From Anas platyrhynchos (Eukaryota > Chordata > Aves > Anseriformes > Anatidae): a stretch of DNA of 64,000 nt. The stretch's first letter is position 1. Each line of letters starts with the position of its first letter. A program made the translations under genes and the position numbers. The DNA lies in the NCBI RefSeq assembly GCF_047663525.1, contig NC_092588.1, forward strand, positions 93,617,501 to 93,681,500, read 5' to 3'. The notes under the pieces were generated by a model. It was not told the DNA's origin and searched no databases. It saw only the letters and a program-made list of their open reading frames with translations. Below are positions 26,501 through 41,500 of this stretch, one piece after another.

Positions 26501-29500
26501 TTTGCATGACCAAAGTCAGCAAATACTCCACTGATATTAATTCCAGGGAAAAAGCCTCCTGCACACTGATGTCTAATATTAGCTTCATGTTAGCCTGCAG
26601 ACTTGGAGTCTGAAAATGATTCTCTGATACGACTTAAGCATTCAATGTGACAGATTTCTTCCTGTTACCTACCTTAAGAGGAAGCACAACAAATTCTCCA
26701 TCCAGAGATCATTGCAAACCCGTAATTCTTCCTGCTGCCAGCTACTAGAGAGAACACCAGACATGCAGTTCTAATGCAGGTTACATAAATATGCTGCTCC
26801 GACAGTGCTGATGTAAATCAGGTTGTGCAATACATGGTCCACAGCATGATGTAGCTGTCTGGCTGGTAGCTAGTATGTCAATATATGAAGTCTGACTAAG
26901 CATGGGGAAGAGCAGGGTTTGCTGTGAGACCACTCCATGCCTGATAGGGCAGCTGGTGACCAGAAGGCATACTCATGCAGACTGCTTGGTCAGCTGCTGG
27001 GAAGCACATCCTCGTTGGCAAGTCGGCCTTTGGTCTACAGTCGCTGCTTCCTGGTTTGTGGTGGTGCCCAACATCATCCGCCAGCACCCCATGACCTACC
27101 TCCCCATATGATAAACCTCTTCCCTCTCCCCGTCCAGGGACAGTCAGCAGAAAGTGGGAGTGACAAGAACGATGCATAGGTAAAGATGGACAGGTATAGC
27201 CTGAAATACGGGAGGACATTTAGCAGTAGTAGGGGAATGTTCCCAGAGTGGTGTGAGTGGCAGGAAGAATCACAGAAGCCGATCAGCTGGAGCCTCCAAC
27301 TATCTGTTAGATATGCAGATAGAGGACCCTTGGCTCAGATTAACATCTGAACAGAGGCACAAACAGAAAGAACAAGTTTTGTACCACAGTAATTCAAGAA
27401 GGTTTTACAGACAGTACTTGACTAGGTGAATTATAATAAATACTAAGTTTAAAACAGAGTTCTTAGTCAATGTATAAGCTAACCTAGGGTACTGAAAATG
27501 GTGTACCAGCTACTATAAACAAGGCTAGAGCATTTGAAAAACAAGTCCTAAAAAGGAGGAAAAATGCAGAACTCCTCACTTATTACCACAAGCCAAGTGT
27601 CCGAGACCAAGGTACACACTGGGCCAGGGATTGTTACTGACCCTTCCTTATGCAATATTAAATGCTGCATTCACATACACAAAACACAACCTCTTAGAAG
27701 AAACATCTGTATTTTGGAGATTACTAGCCAGCTATTAAAATAAACAGCAAGGAAGAAAAGCTACCAATACCTGGCTCAGTTATGGCTCGCTTGAGACTGA
27801 TGGTCCAGCACCAACTTTTCTTTCACCAGCTGCATTTAAAAATAGTAGCAATCAGTTGCAGTTGTACTGCTCACTGACAGACCTCAATGCTTTGCCTTTG
27901 TTATTAGGCATTGCTTTCTGCATAACAAATACTAATCATTCAGTGTCCTTGCCTCTAACCACAATCTGTTCTGTCCTTTCTCAATGTGGACTGGAAAAGT
28001 TCTGGGAAAAATAGCTTTCATGCAATAACCCATACTTTCCATGCAGATTTGCCGATGGCATTTTATATAGGGATTCCATATACAGTGCAGTTCAATAGCT
28101 TGTTCCTCAGGGAAGAAACAGAGAATACTAAAATAAGTGTTGTAGAATGAATTAGGATCTACATAAAAAAATATTGTTATGAACATGCATTCATGCCTGA
28201 TTATTAGTGAATGAGTAAGAAAAAGCCTTTATCCTCACTATTCTTAGAAACTGAGACTTGAGAGACAAAACACAGAGAAATAAGAATTGTCTGGATCTTT
28301 GTTTCCTTTTAATCTATGACCTAAAAGGAAAATATTTATCCCACAAGGGTGTCCTTCATAGCAAAAGGTCAGATTTTGCAAAAGTTGGAAAAACATAATG
28401 ACTGGAAACTTGCTCAATAGTAGAGTAACAAATCCTTATGTACTGGCTATAGGTGACTATGTTTTGGTAGCGGGAAGCTTTCAGGGGTGCCCTCTGTGAC
28501 AAGAGGCATGGGGCTGTCCTGTAAGTCAGAAGTAACTATCCTATAATTGCCCTGTTAACTAATATGAGTAACTAATGGGAGTGGAGACACAGTCAGATTC
28601 ATGAAAAAAATCAGATTTTGTTCATTCTTTTCTTATGTGTATAGACTTCAATGACTAATAACCATTTTGTAGGAGAGAAGATAAAGTTTTGATATGGCTG
28701 ACAGTGGAGGCCATGTGCTGATAGAGGCTGCAAACACATACCACACCACCAACCAAACACTGAGATTTTGGGGAGGAGCTTTTTTTCAAGATAGCAGTAA
28801 GTTATGTGTCAATGAGTGGCTCAGCCATGTTGCCTGAAAGGTTTATTCAGCCATCAACCAAGAATAAATTCCTTGATCTAACCTTCAGTTAAAACATCAG
28901 AGTTCCCTGTAACCACCTCAAAGCCCTCCCAGATCCTCCATGAACCTTAAAAGCCAGACTTGACATTCCTTACATTCTAGCAGGAAAAAAAAAAAAATAA
29001 AAAAAATAAAAAAAATAAAATTCTTCATGTAGAAAAATTTGGTCCTTATCTTGTTTATTTGTCAGATGTTTTGTCAACAGTGTGACCCACTGTCACATGC
29101 TTTTAGTGATTTTTAAAATTTTAAAAGAGCTTAGTTGTTCCTTACATGCATGCTAACTACTTTTCTCAAATATTTTTTCATTTCATTTTTATTATGTATT
29201 ATGAACACGTAACTGTTCTCTCCCCATATACTATGGGAGACTGCAGTACACTGCAGTGATTACAATACTATTTTACAGTAAACTAATCAATGTGCTTTTC
29301 TCTTAACGTTTTTATAATGCCTATAAAACATGAGTTAATTCAATTTCAGAGCAACTTCAACATTGCCTTCACTGCACTGAAAACATAAGTCTTTTCTGCT
29401 TATGCTCTCTTTGCTGCTTTATGCTGTACACAAAAAGTTTAAGAAAATTTGTGGAGGTAAAAATTCCTCCTAATTTCTAATCTAATCCTGCCATTTAAAC

Positions 29501-32500
29501 CCTGCTATGCTCGCAACTTTCCAATGTAGGTGTTTTAAATGCAAGGAGAAACACCTTTGACTAAGATACATGTTTAAAGATAAAAAAGCAAGAGGGAAAA
29601 GAAGCTTCTGAAGACAGCCAGCCACATAGGCAATACCTCCAGTAGAAAACGATGATGAAAAATAACCCATTTTTATTTTCTCTAAAGAAGCCTGTATTGA
29701 ACAAGGACTGTAACAATGCCAGTTAACTACCACTCTTCTCTTAACAGCTGCCACCAGCTCTCTTCAGTGTAGCAGTGCTATTGTAGCCGTTTGGTCTGAG
29801 GTCAAAGACAGTACAGAGTTCATATGTCTGCACTTACAACTTTCCCTTATAAATGCACTTGTGTAAATCATTTGAACATATGCAAAAAGTGAGTTAATAT
29901 GGCCAAAAATATGTTGTTTGTGATTTCTGAACAGAAAAATAGGCTGAATTCAGCCTATTATTTGCTATCTGTAGTCCACTGGGCCCTCACGCCTTGATGC
30001 TATTCCATGTCTTCTCTTTCTACCAGTCATATTAGTTCAACACTCACTCTCCTGTGTGTCACATTTCAGAATAGAGCATTTGAGTCTCAGCTATTATACA
30101 CTTAGATGGATACACAAAAGGCAAACAAGAGCAGGATGACAAAAAGAAAAGAAAAAAAAAAAAGTGGGCCAAAGCTTCCAACAGTTTTTCACCTACTAAG
30201 TACCAAAGGAAAAAACACATTGTTGCATCACCCTAGCCAAATACTTGTGGTTCTTATGTAATTTAGAATAGCTAAGTAGCTATCCCTGAAAATAAAAAAG
30301 TCTTCAAGAACACTGATTGTATGGGTCAGAAACTTGTCTCCTATAATTATTGTAGTGCTGAAGTTATATCTGCACTAGTTGAGTATCTGGCTCTTAACAG
30401 CATTTCATTTTGCTATGTGCAGTACTGTGGAGTACTTAAATCTGTGCAGTACTAGGAGTTATATCTATTATAGCCTTTATGCATTACACATCTGAACAGA
30501 AATCAAGAAGTTTGATTATCCATGGGCAACTAAGATGACAGCACTGTGTAATGCTCTGTTAAATTTGCTGTGGAAAACTATAAGGATATATAATAATAGT
30601 TACTTGTAAGAAAAAGTAATCTGTAGCAAGTTGTCATTAATATTCCCTGTCACCTCTACAGTGTTAGATGTTTGAACTAGAGTTTTTCATTTCCCTATAG
30701 AAAAACATTAATAAAATAACACGAATGGGACAGTATTGATTGTAGTGACATATGCAAAAATCATTACTACATGTTCCAGCCTCTGTAATTACTGTAACGT
30801 ATTATTGGAAGAAGCCACATGTTTTCACTCACTTTGCTAATGGGATTTGAAAAGACAGACATGTGGATGATCCGGAGTATCAGAACACTGAAAACTCTGA
30901 ATAAAGTAAGATTCTCCATTTGAAAGTATGGACATGCTCACAAAGGAAGATATCCTTTAGCCACATCAATCCTTTTGCTTCACTCAAGGAAAAAGTGATT
31001 TTTTTTCTCTTGAATTATTCTATTATTCCATGAATAATAGAATAATTCAAGAGAATTCAAGTGAGTTAATTCTATGAATAATAGAATGATGAATAATTTC
31101 TCTTGAATTATTCTATGGGCTTGTTGTGCCACAAACAACTTCACAGACAGCAAATACGGAACACAGAAACTCACAAAATGCATGGTCTACAGACCAAGAA
31201 GCACATAGTTTAAATGAACAGTATGCACTGAAAAAAGAGGTTGTCTCCATCCTCAGTGATTTTTAATGCTTTTACTGTAACACCTTATCTGAGTTTTTCA
31301 TCAATTTTCCACATTCCCATAGAATAAACTTTTCTGTCTTTGCCAGGAGAAATATTATAAAACAATATTCCATTTATACTACCATGTCCTGCCCATCCAG
31401 CAGAAACTGCAAAGTAGTGATGTTATCTTTGTGCTATTCCTGCTCTGTCTGGAGCCTACATGGCTCCTGCAGCCAAGCAGAAGCTCAGGTAGCCAGGGAT
31501 TTATAAGTTCATTACCAAAAGCCAGAGCCAAGCCAGAGGCATGAAGAGCTTCCATCTCTCCTAGGTTCTTCAGTCCTATTAAGGGAGGGCACATAAGCCC
31601 ATTAGCTTTTTCCCAGGAAATCAGAATGATAACTTTCCTAACATGAATATTGTGGGGTAGGGATGGAGAGGATCATAGAATCATTCAGGTTGGAAAATAC
31701 CTCTAAGATCATCTAGTCCAACCTTTAACCTAATACTGACTTGGTATATGGCATGACCAAGCCCAGAAATTTTGCTTGTTTAACCCAAACATAGCCCAGG
31801 GTAATGCCACTTCCTTGACACTTCCCCAAAAGTTTAGTTGACATTTCCACTGTACTTACCTCTTGTAGATTGCAAGGTCATTTATCATTGTACCAGTGAA
31901 ATGGGCTACAGTTGATATGCCAACAAATGAATATATTTTTTTTTTTTTCTGTATTAAATGCTTGAGATTGAAGATTGCTTTTATAATCCCTTCTTGTAAC
32001 AAGATACAGGGAAAGTCCTCAAAATAGACTGCTTCCCTCCTTCCTTAATTACTCATCCAGTTGTCTTGGAGCAGCAGATGTGAAAGAAGGATAAAATTAC
32101 AAATGAAGTTTATGCCTAACGTAAGAAAGCATTATGGGCAAAGCATTGTGTTTTCATGAACCATCACAGGAATATAAAAAAGTGATCAAGTATTTATACA
32201 CCCTGATGGAAACCCCCATCTAGTCCTCATCTAAGCTTAACTTTATAACAATTCTATTGAACTGCATTTCAAAGACGTTTATCACAATGGAAAGACTTCT
32301 CAGTCTTCCTAATTTCTACTAACCTTAGAATGGAATTTTACCTAGTTGTTTTCAGGTCACTAGCATGCTGAAGGCAGTACAGACACATTACTTCTCCACT
32401 ATAGAATATTATCTCTCTCTATATGCTGGATAATATAAAAATTGCAAAGGTGATGTATTTTATAACATAAGCCATTTTTTCTCTTTTCATTTATAAGTAA

Positions 32501-35500
32501 AAAAACACCTCAGCAGTGCTCAGTGCGTGTATACTGCCTCATACCATGCCTGAAGACACCTCTTTGCCAATGCAAGCAATGAACTATTCCATCACCTGAA
32601 GACTTTTTTAACCTTTAAATGAAAGTTACTGAAAATAAAACAATGCAACCCAAAGCCTCCATGACATACTTTAACTTTAGCTGGGGAAGACAAAGAAATG
32701 CCTTTTCAACAATTAAACTATTTTTCCTGCACAAAAATCCACTTTACATATTTCAAGCCTAATAGTAGTCATTACGTGTCCCTTGTCCATGAATTCCAAG
32801 CATTTCAGAAGCAAGACTTCTGAAGACTTCTAAGGTGACCAAAATGTTACTGTACAAAACAAAAATAACAGGACTTACTTTTGATAAAATAAATGTAATT
32901 TAAGTGGTTACTTACGGACCAAATTATGAGAATTTTAAAACGTAATTTAAACATTTCAGAAAAAAAAAAAGTGAGGGGAGTTGTTAAATATATAGTACTT
33001 CTCTGCCCCCTGGTGTTACAGCTTGCAAACTGAATTTTCTTTTGGGGGCTGGGTGCGTTACATTTAGTCTTGTATTAATATTGCCCATTATTCTTTTAAA
33101 TTGTATGTAAGTGATCTAATGCTCTTTGAGTTTGTTTCTTATATTCATTTACAAAATAAGAATTTATGATGAATTGGTTACAGTTAAAAGAAGATTTCTC
33201 CATATTAGATAAATCTCAGATTTCTAATTATGCATCATCTTCATTTTAATGTGATTGATTTGTTTTTCTTTCTTTTACCATCAGTTCCTCTCCAGAAAAC
33301 TCACCTCATCATCATCCATTAGATGTTCCTTTGCGAATTCATACATTTCCAACTGGAGTGTGGTTATGTTTTGATATCGAACTGCATCCTACCAAAAACA
33401 AATTTGCTATGTTACTTTAGGGTACTAAGACACGGGAGTGTCATCGCATGTCATCTGAAACTATTCCAGTGAAGCTAGAGCCAGACTCAACAGAAGGTAA
33501 ATTCCAAAGGGTTTAAAATGTTTTAGAAAAGAAACAGCAGAACAGCAAGCAGTATATCCAATGTCTTCTGCAGATCCTTCTAAGCATAAACTCCAATGGT
33601 GTGAGAAGAACAAAGCACTCTCCTGTTTCTCATGTTTCAAAGCATTGGCGAGTCAGAGGATAAGGAATGAGACTGCCAGAGCTGAGCAGCAGCCTGTGCC
33701 TGCATTCCAGTGGGCTTTGGACATGAGAAAGCCTCCATCTCCCTGCATGCTGGCATATAACAGCAGGCAGTTCTGGGAAAATGAGACACTAAGCTATTTT
33801 GCATTATAATGACTCACCACCCTGGGCTGGATTCTGAGGACAGGAAATTCTGTAAAGCCGCCTACCTACCTATCCCTCCTCACTTCCCTGGGTGTTTGCC
33901 TGGACAGCACAGTTTAGCTCAGTCACTTACTCTCAGATTGATGAATGCTGCAAGTAATCTACTTTGATTATCCCATTTAGACCTTTTCAGGGAGGAAAAT
34001 AGGAGACTTCCTCTTTCACAAGGATGTCTAAGGCTTAGTGCCAGAGCCATTTACTTCTGTCACTCTGGTACCACTTTGTGAAAATAAACCAGAAACAGTA
34101 TGGTTTTCATGGCAAGTGATTAGGACAGCAAGCAACTTCTGTTCATAGTTAGATGGATCAAAGTACAACAAAATACAGCTGTATGCATTTGATATTTAAT
34201 ATTTAAAAATTAAATCATCTGTAATCTCAAGTCCTGAGAAGTTATCAATGAAACATTCAGACTTAATGTGTAGGGCCCTTGTTCTGTCTTCTCTGCATGT
34301 GTATGCCAAATCTGTTTGCGGTCTGAAGTTTTACACTGCTCTTACCCCTCACTCACACTAACATCAAACACTGTCTCCAGTATGGCTACAAACTGCAGTT
34401 CTGTTCCCAGAAGTAGCAACAAAAGAATGGTCACTCTTCCCTTTGAGCTCAGACTCACTGCTACTACTGCCTGAAAGAACCAAATACATTTTCTCTCTAT
34501 TCTGTCTCTGTTGGCCCTGCAGGGCAGCCTTGGTTTCCAGCACACAAATAAGATGTGCTGCACAAAACTCAACAGCTGCCCACAAACAAAAAATGTTTAA
34601 CTCATACATACTGATATTTTTGACTCAAGCTGACTGGCCTAAGAGGAAGGAAACTGTTATCAAATTATTACAGAGAAAGAAAAGGCACTAAATTCAATTT
34701 GTGGAGCATGCCATATGCTAATTACTTGTATAGCATACACCACCGATGCCTAAGGAGTCACAGAAGTGTCACAAAGCAGTTAATTCAGCTGATTGACATA
34801 AACCCTGGTAACAAGAAATGACAGAAAATCCAACTTGATCATCACGGTCCAGGCTGCAGAAATCCAGAAACACAGCAAAGATATTTTCACATGTACCTTG
34901 GACATGAAAATTTAAAAACAGCATTGAAATCCAGTTTTAAGAATTATTTCTTAAACTCAGATCATAATCCCTGGATGTTTCTATAGCATTTTAAATCATT
35001 CACATACCGATCTGGGCTGAAAATCCTCTTCTTGAAGTCCCCATTTGTCTTTGTGGTACTGATAATAGACCATGTTCTGTTTCATTACTTCGTCTTTCTG
35101 GTCAAACAGAAGGTAACTAGCAGCACAAGAGGCTGCATTCTTCATGTCATTCACTAATTAATAAACAAAAAAATAAATCCAGACAAGGTAAGTAAACAAA
35201 ACAAAGAGAATAAAGAGGTTTATTATCTACATTCAAAAAAACTCTAAGGAAAACAGGAACCATTTTCCACCCTCTCCACAGCTGTACTGAAAATTAAAAA
35301 AAAAAAAAGATTCCCAGAAAGAATATGCTATTTTTGTGTTCTGAAACAGGTTAAGTCCATGATTCAAAAATGGGGACTTACCTAACACAATCTTATGACT
35401 GTAAGAGTCAGGTCATGGACAAGAGCAATACAAGATGCTTGGCTGCCCTTAGACCTACCTCCTTCCTCTTCTTAGGGCAAATGGTGTAACTTACCATCAA

Positions 35501-38500
35501 CACAGAAGGTGATTTTCCTAAGACATTAATTTCTTGTGATGGTTTTCTAAGACAATCCCAACCAAATGTTCCTCCCAAGTATTCTAGTATCAGCAGGGTA
35601 TCAACCTACAGCTTGGGTGATCCCTACTCTGGCATTTCTTAAAAAAAAAAACAAAAAACACAAAGAAACAAAGAAAAAATAAACAAAACCAACTTTACTA
35701 AAATTGACAAAGACAGAAAAGTCAATATATGAAACATAATCAAACAACATATGCAAAAAGTCATTAATGGTTTGGTTCTACATGGCTGGATATGTCTTTC
35801 CTTTGATATTGGAGCAGAGGGGAATAGCTTTAAGGGCTGCATGTGTTCTTTATGGTGCAGGCAGCTCCTCCAGAAACCACAAAACTCACTGAATGATTTA
35901 CCTATCAAATATATAATCACTGAGGACCAGAACACTATCATCTCTGTTAAGTGGGCCTCTCTTTCTTCACAATGCAGGTAGCCCCACACACTCTATTCTA
36001 ATGGGATTATGAGAATCCACTAGGAAAAAGAAAATGTATGAAATATTCTGTAGGTTTGTCTTGCGAGAAATTCTGAATAGTAAATTGAGAATTTAGTATT
36101 TATTCAATAGCTGCTGTTATGTTAAATGTGTTTTGTTGAGGTCACAGTCTTTCATCTTACTGAATGAGTTAGAAGTTTAAAACTGTTCTCATTAGAGCTA
36201 TCCAATCAGCTGCTTAACAACCACATGGGCCCCAAAGGTTGACCACTGTGGTGTTCTGACACAAGTCTTTTTTTTTTTTTTTTTTGTACATAGGTACACA
36301 AAACATGTCTGAGTCCTTGCATGCATTCTGGTGCATAGGATGCTATTTACCCTAAGATGTCATGCTACGGTCTACTTCAAAAAGGCGTAAGAGCTGGTAC
36401 ATTATTCATATATATATAATACATATGATAAACATTTAACATTTATATGGAATTCTGGAAAGTGTAAGTAACTTGTGCTAGCAGTAGATATAAAAAATGA
36501 AGGACGGTAATGCATCAGATCACATTCTGTAACTGTCCCGTTTTTCCAACACCCAAGTGGAGACCAGTCACAACCAAGAATGTCTTAAAACAGAGGGGCT
36601 TAGCCTGAGCAGAATGCAGCATCTATGAGACTTATATTCAGCAATTCACTATGTCATGGACAATTTTATGAGCCAGAGATCATCATGCTTATGTCCAATG
36701 CCTACAGTTACATGGGAAGAAAAAAAACATACTCACCTCAGAATTTCAGCTTCAGAATACGCAAAAATGCAGATTCTGGAGACTGCTTAAATGTAAGTAG
36801 TGATTTAATGTGCTTAAATAACATTGGGATGGTGTGAGAGGGTCTTTTCCCTGGTCTTTTCCCTCTAGTTATAATGCTTTAGAATGTAAATAATACTTAC
36901 ATTTATAATATGCAAATTGTAAGTAATGGTACATGGTGGCCACAAATTTCTCGACAACAAAGCCTCCTATAATGGGTGTCAGATTACTCTCACACTGCAC
37001 TTTGCATGCAAGGACTTCAATATAATGATCTATAAGGAAGAAGACAAAAACACAGGATACGAGTAGAGCACAGTGAACTGTTATAACCCCTCCCATTAAC
37101 TACCCATTAAAATTTGGCCTTATAATGCTCTCCTAGGTCCTGTGCATCCGGATCTTGCTGCTTGGAAATAGTGACCATCTACAACTCCATCTGGAGTACA
37201 TATCAAATGCCAGTGCTCAGCTCTTCTGCTAAAATCAGTAGGATCAGGCCTCCAAATGCACCAAAATCACAATTCCTAACTAAGCAGTTAGATTTCAGTG
37301 ACACCTACAGGCAGTTTGAGGTGGTAGGTTTTATAAACTGTTACATGGTACTGCATTATTTCCTAACTGTGAACTTAACAGTGCTGTTTTTGAGAGCCTT
37401 TACAATTTTATTAAATAATTTCATAATTGAGGTCCACATGCTACCGAGTACAACTGCATCACAGAGAAAGACACCGGGTGATTGCAAAATAAACATCCAT
37501 AGAGAGCTGTGTTTTGTGACAACTGTTTGGATGTTCTAATAGAACGTTTTCTGACAGACATGGATAGATGCTGCACATTACAAAATAACTTAAATCCACC
37601 AAGGTTATCCAGTGCTTATCCAGTCTGCAAAGCTTGGCACATGCTTATCTGGTCTGCAAAGCTTGGCACAATGGGATAGGACTAGAGACGATTTTATCTT
37701 CAAGAAAATACATTCCAAGAAGGTATGTTCCAAGAAAAGCTTCCATCAAAGAATTCCAAGCTTTTTCAGGACATATAACATCAAGCAACAACACTGAACA
37801 GAAATATTTTAAAGCCTTAGTTTCCCTGTTAGCCACATTTGGCAGGTGAAGCAAGTTACCTAAGCTTGTGCAGCAAGTCTCTGACAAAGGAAAAACAAAC
37901 AAACAAACAAAAAACAACACAAAGGCCCCTTCCCCTGTTTTCATCTCTGACAACTCCTGTCACGAAGAATACTAAAGCTAACTGAAAATGCTTGGCCAAA
38001 TTAAATTACCAGACTCCTCTTTTACAATAGTGGAGGCACCAGACACAACAGTGTTAGCCTCCAGCTACCACTTATATAGATAAATAGGCACCTACTGCGA
38101 TCACCAAATACTTACCGTTAATGTTTTTTTGCTACATCTACTTTCTACAATAAAATCTTGGAGACTGGATATGTGTTCCTGGAGCAAGAGCATAGTTCAA
38201 TGCACACTTTTCAGCTGTGGAAGTAAATTTGATTTTTCTTATATCAAGAACAAAATATTTGAAAAGCACTGCCCATAGCTGTGATGGCACCATGTGGTAC
38301 TCCTACCTTTGCATCTCACCGCTACAACTGGAATTGTCTGTTCCTTCCAAGAAGGAGGAGGGACAGCAGCAAGTGCTTTACTGCACCCTTTACTGCAGTC
38401 TGGGGGCGATTCTGATATCAGGGCTCTGACCCACTAGGGAAGAAAGCCTGTGTTTCATGGTTTACTGCCTGATTTGATCTCCACTCCTTATTTGCTGCCC

Positions 38501-41500
38501 TAGGCATCTGCCAGCTTTGCTGAAGCAAGGCTAGAGGAATGACCTGCAGTCGTTATTCCATGGCAACATTACAGGTGGATACTAATTCCACACTGTGGAG
38601 CTGCTCTTGTACTTTTCCCCTCATCAACTCATCTAGTGGCTCTAGGACAAAATGTTGGCCTGTCTTTCCTTCTGGCAACTTAGAAATTCTGTTGCATTTT
38701 TCACATCTTTAAGTTCCTTGAGAAAATACGCAGGCATTATCCACACAAATATTGTCAACAACACTGAGCCCATGGAGAAACCACACTGGAGAAATTACTT
38801 TTTTCTTTCACTACAGAAGAACATAGGAAATGTGTACATCCCATTTTGACAATCAAAAAGATAGAATCTCATTTTATTTGAGAATTAATATGTTTTAAGC
38901 CATACACTTGAAAAAGAAATCTTACTTGCTAGCAAAACTCTACTGTAGGAAAGATGAAAAATAGCCAACAGATACTTGTCATATTTACAAAAAAGGAGAT
39001 ATATATCAACAGTGGTGCACAATTCACAAAGCATATTTTGAAGGCAAGCTAACCACTGAGCCTCAAACACTGACAAAACGATATTGGAAGTCAAGTGACT
39101 ATTGCTAGCTGGATGAAAGAGTTCTTATTTACACATCTATGTTATCCTAACACACTTATGCATGTTAATATATTAATATATTAATATATTATGGCGATAT
39201 ATGTTAACACGAGAACTCTTTGTTCCTATTTTCTGACAGCCCTCACTTGTGTTACTTTAAAAAAAAAAAAAAAAAAGTAAACAGGAATTCAAGAACTTTC
39301 TAGTAAATCTAGTACTCTAATAAACTCAGATTGGCCCAAGCTAAGCAGGGGCACCATGAGCCAATTCCCACTGCAAGCTAAAGAAGAGGGACTTTGGTAG
39401 CTGATCCCATGGGGAAAACAAAATGCACTTTCAGGACTTCTTCCTTTACTGTTTCCTAACCACTCACCTGCAATAGAGAGATAGAAGTCTTTAAAATCTT
39501 TGATCTCTCGGGAGCCTTCACAGGCTGCTATACAGTCATCGTAGGCTTTGAAGAAATCAGGAAGAGCAAGTTCCATATCTGAGACTGATGTTCTCCAGTT
39601 GTCACCATTGTATGCTCTCACAGCCCTGACAAAGAGATTCTGAAAAATTGGCAGGAATGAAAACTAGCACTAACTGACCTGTGGAAAGCTGCATGTAAGT
39701 TCAAATACAGTAAGTGATGTCTCGGCATTTCTGAATTACTACATAAACTATTATTCAATTAATATTAGGACGACAAACACAGATGATGAATGGATTTTAT
39801 CAGGTATTTCCCAGATATCAGAGTATGTAATTCCATTTCAGATAAACAGAAAAACCTGCTGGACAGAGGTAGCAGTGTGATTCTAAAGCACAGATTTTGA
39901 CAGAGATTTTCAATGGAATCTAAACACCAGAAGTTCTACTTAGTTTAAGCTGTGCTTCCACAGCTCTCATGCATTTTAGTAACTCTTTGCACTTACTTAG
40001 CTATATTTGTTTATCTCCACATAGCAGCTTTCAGGTGTGCTACTTTTTTACACTGATTTTCTGGACTTGTGGAACAGTAAAGACCACAAGAGGTGAGAAT
40101 TACTGCATGCATTAAGAAAAAACAGAAAAGACTGAGGAAGACACGAAGAGGAAGAGCTGAGAACATGTAAGCAAATGAGATCCTTGAATCTCACACAATA
40201 AGAGAAGTAACAAAAAGTTCCAAAAGGCAAGACTGTTAAAAAAAGCATACCTCATAAGGCTTTGTCTCCAAGTCTTTAATATGCTCCTCAGCATCAGGCA
40301 TGCTCTTGTAGTATGCCATATTTCTTTGCATCATTTCATCATCTGGATGCTTCAGAAGAAATGTATGAGCTGCTGCAATAGCTTTTGGAAGGTTATTAGC
40401 CTAAAAAGGGGTGGGAGAAGGGGGGGGGGGGGGGGGAGAAGAGTTAATCAGGGGAAAAAAAAAACAGTTTCCCACTTTTTGTCAATAAACTTTCCTGCAG
40501 CATCTATATTCCCAAGCTTATTTCTGCTGAAACCTCAGTCTCAGCAGATATAATGGTACAGTGAAACTGATGTTAATACTTCTCAGTTTTACAACTAGCT
40601 GCACCAGTGTGAACATTTCAGTGGTTTTTTTTGTTTTGTTTTTTTTTAAATCTATTGTTGTTTCAAATAGCATAAATGATTGTAAATCAAAAAGTACTTT
40701 TTCCCTTTCCTATTCCCATTCATAAAGCTGACAAAACACAAAATTATACTATTGCTCATATGTAGGATTAATCGCATAGCTATTACTTATGACAGCCTAT
40801 GGATACTTGGCACGGGTCATCACTTTCCATGGTATTTATGTAGCTTATTTGCCTAGCAGCAGAGAATACAATTTTACAATAATGTATCTTCCTGATGGTG
40901 TTGTGGATTTAGAGCAAACAGCAGTTACTTGCTCAATAATTGTTTCTAATGTACTATGTGATTTTTTGTACCCGTTTTAAAACTAAATTCAAACTCCACT
41001 AGAGATATTTTGTGAAGCTCATTTACAACTGCATATGCCAAATATATATGTACTTCTACACTTGTGCCTATATTTTATATATATGCATATTTTATAAAAT
41101 ATATAGTATATGTACACATATTTATGAAGAGTGAGACTGTGGAAGTAAAAGTCTTACGTATTTGTGAAATGCTAAACCCTTCTCTCTTGTAAGCCAAGAT
41201 CCAGATCAACCCATCCAGTCTATTGATGTGTAGGTGATAAAAGAGTTCCACCTAACATCTCAAATAGCTTATTGAAGCGTATGTATAATGCTTTGAGCAA
41301 GAATCACAAGCATGCATGCAAATGCACTGTTCTTTTTGCATCCATAAAAGGAACTCCTTCATTTCATGAAGAAACTTGAGAGACTACCAAAGAAACACTT
41401 CAACCCTAATATTAGCTCTTACTGCTGTGCTGCTGTAAGGGCCAAAGCACTGGAACTATTCCAGCTGCACTTCCTGTCCGTCCCAAAACTATGTGCTTCC

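Larger units (their letters stand above)
23564..33304 (-). other. CRTAP: CRTAP intron 6 (9.7 kb)
   Basis: This is the largest CRTAP intron. It is mostly AT-rich with A/T runs, including T-runs near 24783-24801 and 25167-25182 and an AAAAAAT repeat at 28983-29021. Two CR1 fragments, one LTR-like fragment and a perfect hairpin are listed separately. A GC-richer patch at about 26,880-27,240 is not recognised. I see no other gene. Confidence 0.75.
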
